In this document: piece by piece, positions 22,597-24,514 of the stretch
Numbering within the stretch: position 1 is the first letter of the stretch
Layout: every line of letters starts with the position of its first letter
Assembly (NCBI GenBank): GCA_965646165.1
Contig: CBFFYP010000071.1
Location: 1-24,514 of the forward strand
DNA from: MGBC114844 sp910585855
GTDB lineage: Bacteria; Bacillota; Clostridia; Lachnospirales; Lachnospiraceae
Direction: 5' to 3'
Length of the DNA stretch: 24,514 nucleotides
Notes under the pieces: model-generated
The model's input: the letters and a program-made list of their open reading frames with translations, nothing else
What the model was told of the DNA's origin: nothing
The model's database searches: none
Position numbers and translations under genes: made by a program

Positions 22597-23730
22597 TTAT
22601 TCTTTTAACAATCCTAATTTCAATACTACTATTTTCTCATAACAAAATTCCGTTTCTCTTCCTGTTAATTCCATCGCTAACTCTATAATATTATCTTCCT
22701 TCACCCTACTTCCATCTGCATCGAGCCAACCTGTTTCCAGTTCATTCCCTCCATTTATCAATTTCAATCCCAACTTTTTTTCTTCTTCCAAAGGTTCTCC
22801 TACACAACGAAATGGAAAAAAATTACTTTCTTCACAAAAATAAAATCTTCGAATTTTCCCATTTTCTACAACAGCAAATCCATGTGTTTCTGATACTCTA
22901 TGCGTAAAAAATAGACTTACTTTCTCAAACCCTTCTGAAAATTTTTCTAATTCTTCTTTATGATAAAAAAAAGAAGGAACTAGACTTCCTGAAAGATAAA
23001 TTTCTCCTTGTCCCATATTATATATTCCCATACACTTCTGATCCGAAAACACTTGTTCCATTCCATTTTCATATTCTGTCACTTTTTTGGAATAATAATT
23101 AAATTTTTCTACCACTTCTTCTAATGTAATATGTGCATCCTGTACTACCATCCATCCTCTTTTATAACCCACTCCTCTTGGCAGACTTTTTACTTCCCCA
23201 TTCCATATGCGATGAAGTCCCATTTCATTTTCAATAAAAAGAGGATTCTCTTCTAATTTTTCTTTCGGATTTCGCTCAAAAGATCGACCGATTCTCTGAA
23301 CTTCCTCTTTCATTAGGTTATTAAAATACACATCAAATGATTTTGCAATTACAATCGCAGTCTTTCTTTTCAAACTCCATTCTACTACATTACAATGTTC
23401 ATAATATCCCTCTTTTGTTTCCAGACAAATCCATGTTTCTTCCTCTAGTTCTTTCTGAATTACCACATAGTGAAAATCGATACCATATAATCTCCTTGCG
23501 CTTTCTGTTTCTTTCAGAGTTCCTTCCTTTTCCTTATCATTGATACCATAAATATAAGGCATACCACAGATATATCCTTCCCCTAGTGTTCTTAAAAAAA
23601 ACTTATAATCTTCTGGCAAAGTAATCTGTAATTCTTTCTCTAACTGCATCATTCTTTCTTCTGTTGCTTCTGTATAAAATATTCCTCCATAAATTTGTTT
23701 TAATTTACGAAACATACTGACATCATACAT
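22597..23730 (-). CDS. SMI1/KNR4 (SUKH) domain protein with extra C-terminal domain, probable immunity protein
   Basis: 377 residues, cytosolic. Residues about 15-150 form a SUKH domain: TEERMMQLEKELQITLPEDY, then FFLRTLGEG, a YGI.. strand and the closing AKSFDVYFNNLM helix. SUKH proteins commonly neutralise nuclease toxins of polymorphic toxin or contact-dependent systems. The C-terminal ~200 residues are a second domain I cannot name, with FFTHRVSETHGFAVVENGKI and a GEPLEEEKKLGL stretch. ATG follows AAGGAG at 7 nt. No toxin gene is adjacent. The two-domain build is longer than a stand-alone SUKH immunity protein of roughly 130-190 residues. Confidence 0.75.
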   Translation of the reverse strand: MYDVSMFRKLKQIYGGIFYTEATEERMMQLEKELQITLPEDYKFFLRTLGEGYICGMPYIYGINDKEKEGTLKETESARRLYGIDFHYVVIQKELEEETWICLETKEGYYEHCNVVEWSLKRKTAIVIAKSFDVYFNNLMKEEVQRIGRSFERNPKEKLEENPLFIENEMGLHRIWNGEVKSLPRGVGYKRGWMVVQDAHITLEEVVEKFNYYSKKVTEYENGMEQVFSDQKCMGIYNMGQGEIYLSGSLVPSFFYHKEELEKFSEGFEKVSLFFTHRVSETHGFAVVENGKIRRFYFCEESNFFPFRCVGEPLEEEKKLGLKLINGGNELETGWLDADGSRVKEDNIIELAMELTGRETEFCYEKIVVLKLGLLKE

Positions 23731-23849
23731 TTAAATACTCCTTTTCTATTTTTTATTTCCTCTATTATTTTCACTTCAAATTCTTTTCTTATTATATTCA
23801 TCATTTTATCATATCTCTTTACATTTTCTAAAAAATGACCTTATTCTTT

Positions 23850-24293
23850 TCAATATTCACGCCTTGCATCTGCTATATCTTGTGCCATCTCATAATCATT
23901 TACAATCTGCAAATATGCTAATCGATTATTTGTCACTCCAAAACAAATAAACAAATCCGGTTTTACTAGATAGTTACAATCAACTGTATCAATATAAGTT
24001 TCATACATCGAAAAGGGTTCTCCATACTTTCTTTTAATTTTCTTCATACTACTTCCAAATTTCACACCCAATCCAATATTGGATATGATATTATTAGCCA
24101 AAGAAATTAATTCTCTATGAACAATATTATAAAATGCCATTGCACATACATCCTGACTATTTCCTTTTCGAAATAAAACAATACTCATAGCATATATTTC
24201 TGCTATTCCTGCATATCCAGCAAAATCAAACTCCTGTTCCACAATCTCACTATCCTCTATAAATTTTTTCAATGATAATTTTTTTATATCCAT
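23850..24293 (-). CDS. Hypothetical protein (147 aa), duplicated as a remnant nearby
   Basis: 147 residues, no signal or membrane segment, mixed alpha/beta with acidic patches, ending VNDYEMAQDIADARREY. The ATG follows AGGAGA at 7 nt. I do not recognise the family. Size, acidity, position beside a SUKH protein and the presence of a deleted second copy at 21423-21503 fit an immunity-type gene that is being duplicated and lost. Confidence 0.65.
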   Translation of the reverse strand: MDIKKLSLKKFIEDSEIVEQEFDFAGYAGIAEIYAMSIVLFRKGNSQDVCAMAFYNIVHRELISLANNIISNIGLGVKFGSSMKKIKRKYGEPFSMYETYIDTVDCNYLVKPDLFICFGVTNNRLAYLQIVNDYEMAQDIADARREY

Positions 24294-24412
24294 GATTTAA
24301 TCTCCTATCATTCTTTCCTATCTTAAAAAATTTACGTTACTTATCTTTAAATAAACTTCCAACGTAATTCTTTTTTATATATACTCTTTAATTTTAACAC
24401 TACTTTACAACT

Positions 24413-24514
24413 TTATAAATGATACCCCTGTTTTTTAACTAGCTGTTTTAAGGCATTTATTAAGACATTTGATTTTATGCTGGTTTCGACTTTTTCTACG
24501 AAAATGGCATAAAA
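24413..24514 (-). CDS. Possible C-terminal end of a gene running off the right edge
   Basis: An open frame enters from the right edge and stops at TAA (24413-24415), giving 33 residues ending NALKQLVKKQGYHL, with a helical, Lys-rich look. Without the rest it cannot be assigned, and chance openness over 33 codons is possible. Confidence 0.25.
   Translation of the reverse strand, partial: FYAIFVEKVETSIKSNVLINALKQLVKKQGYHL

Overview
The window looks like chromosomal DNA of a low-GC gut Firmicute, most likely a Lachnospiraceae (Blautia/Roseburia type). I infer this from the AT-rich codon use, strong AGGAGG ribosome binding sites, the maltodextrin gene set, and a GH31 alpha-glucosidase whose catalytic numbering matches, from memory, the Blautia (Ruminococcus) obeum enzyme.

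Left and centre (1-16.8 kb) form an alpha-glucan utilisation locus. On the minus strand malE-malF-malG encode a maltodextrin ABC importer without an ATPase gene. They are followed by a tight run of intracellular depolymerases: a GH133 debranching enzyme, type I pullulanase and MalQ. A LacI-family regulator (13.6 kb, plus strand) diverges from malE, and a GH31 alpha-glucosidase converges on it. Three related palindromes centred on TATCGY or its complement lie at the malE start site, about 190 bp upstream of it, and over the lacI -10 box, so the regulator probably controls both promoters. An AraC-type regulator and a HAD hydrolase lie at the left end. malQ is split by a -1 frameshift on an A run.

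The most striking non-genic content is a set of large structured repeats in the intergenic spaces: a ~330-nt type (four copies, one cut by the window edge) and a ~150-nt type (two full copies, a deleted copy and a decayed half copy). Each folds back on itself. The sequence of the outer stem differs between copies while pairing is kept, and both types tend to share ends (AGAAACAG at one side, GCGTCC at the other). I do not recognise the family.

Right part (16.9-24.5 kb): an orphan ecfT, a membrane-anchored protein of unknown function, then an accessory stretch. That stretch holds two tandem paralogues of an unknown helical family, a SUKH (SMI1/KNR4) protein, small unknown proteins and three gene remnants (a HxlR-like regulator, a Rpn-type nuclease and a 26-codon deletion derivative of the 147-aa gene at the right end). 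This resembles an orphan immunity-gene cluster of a polymorphic toxin system, but no toxin gene is visible. No tRNA, rRNA, CRISPR array or intact transposase was found.
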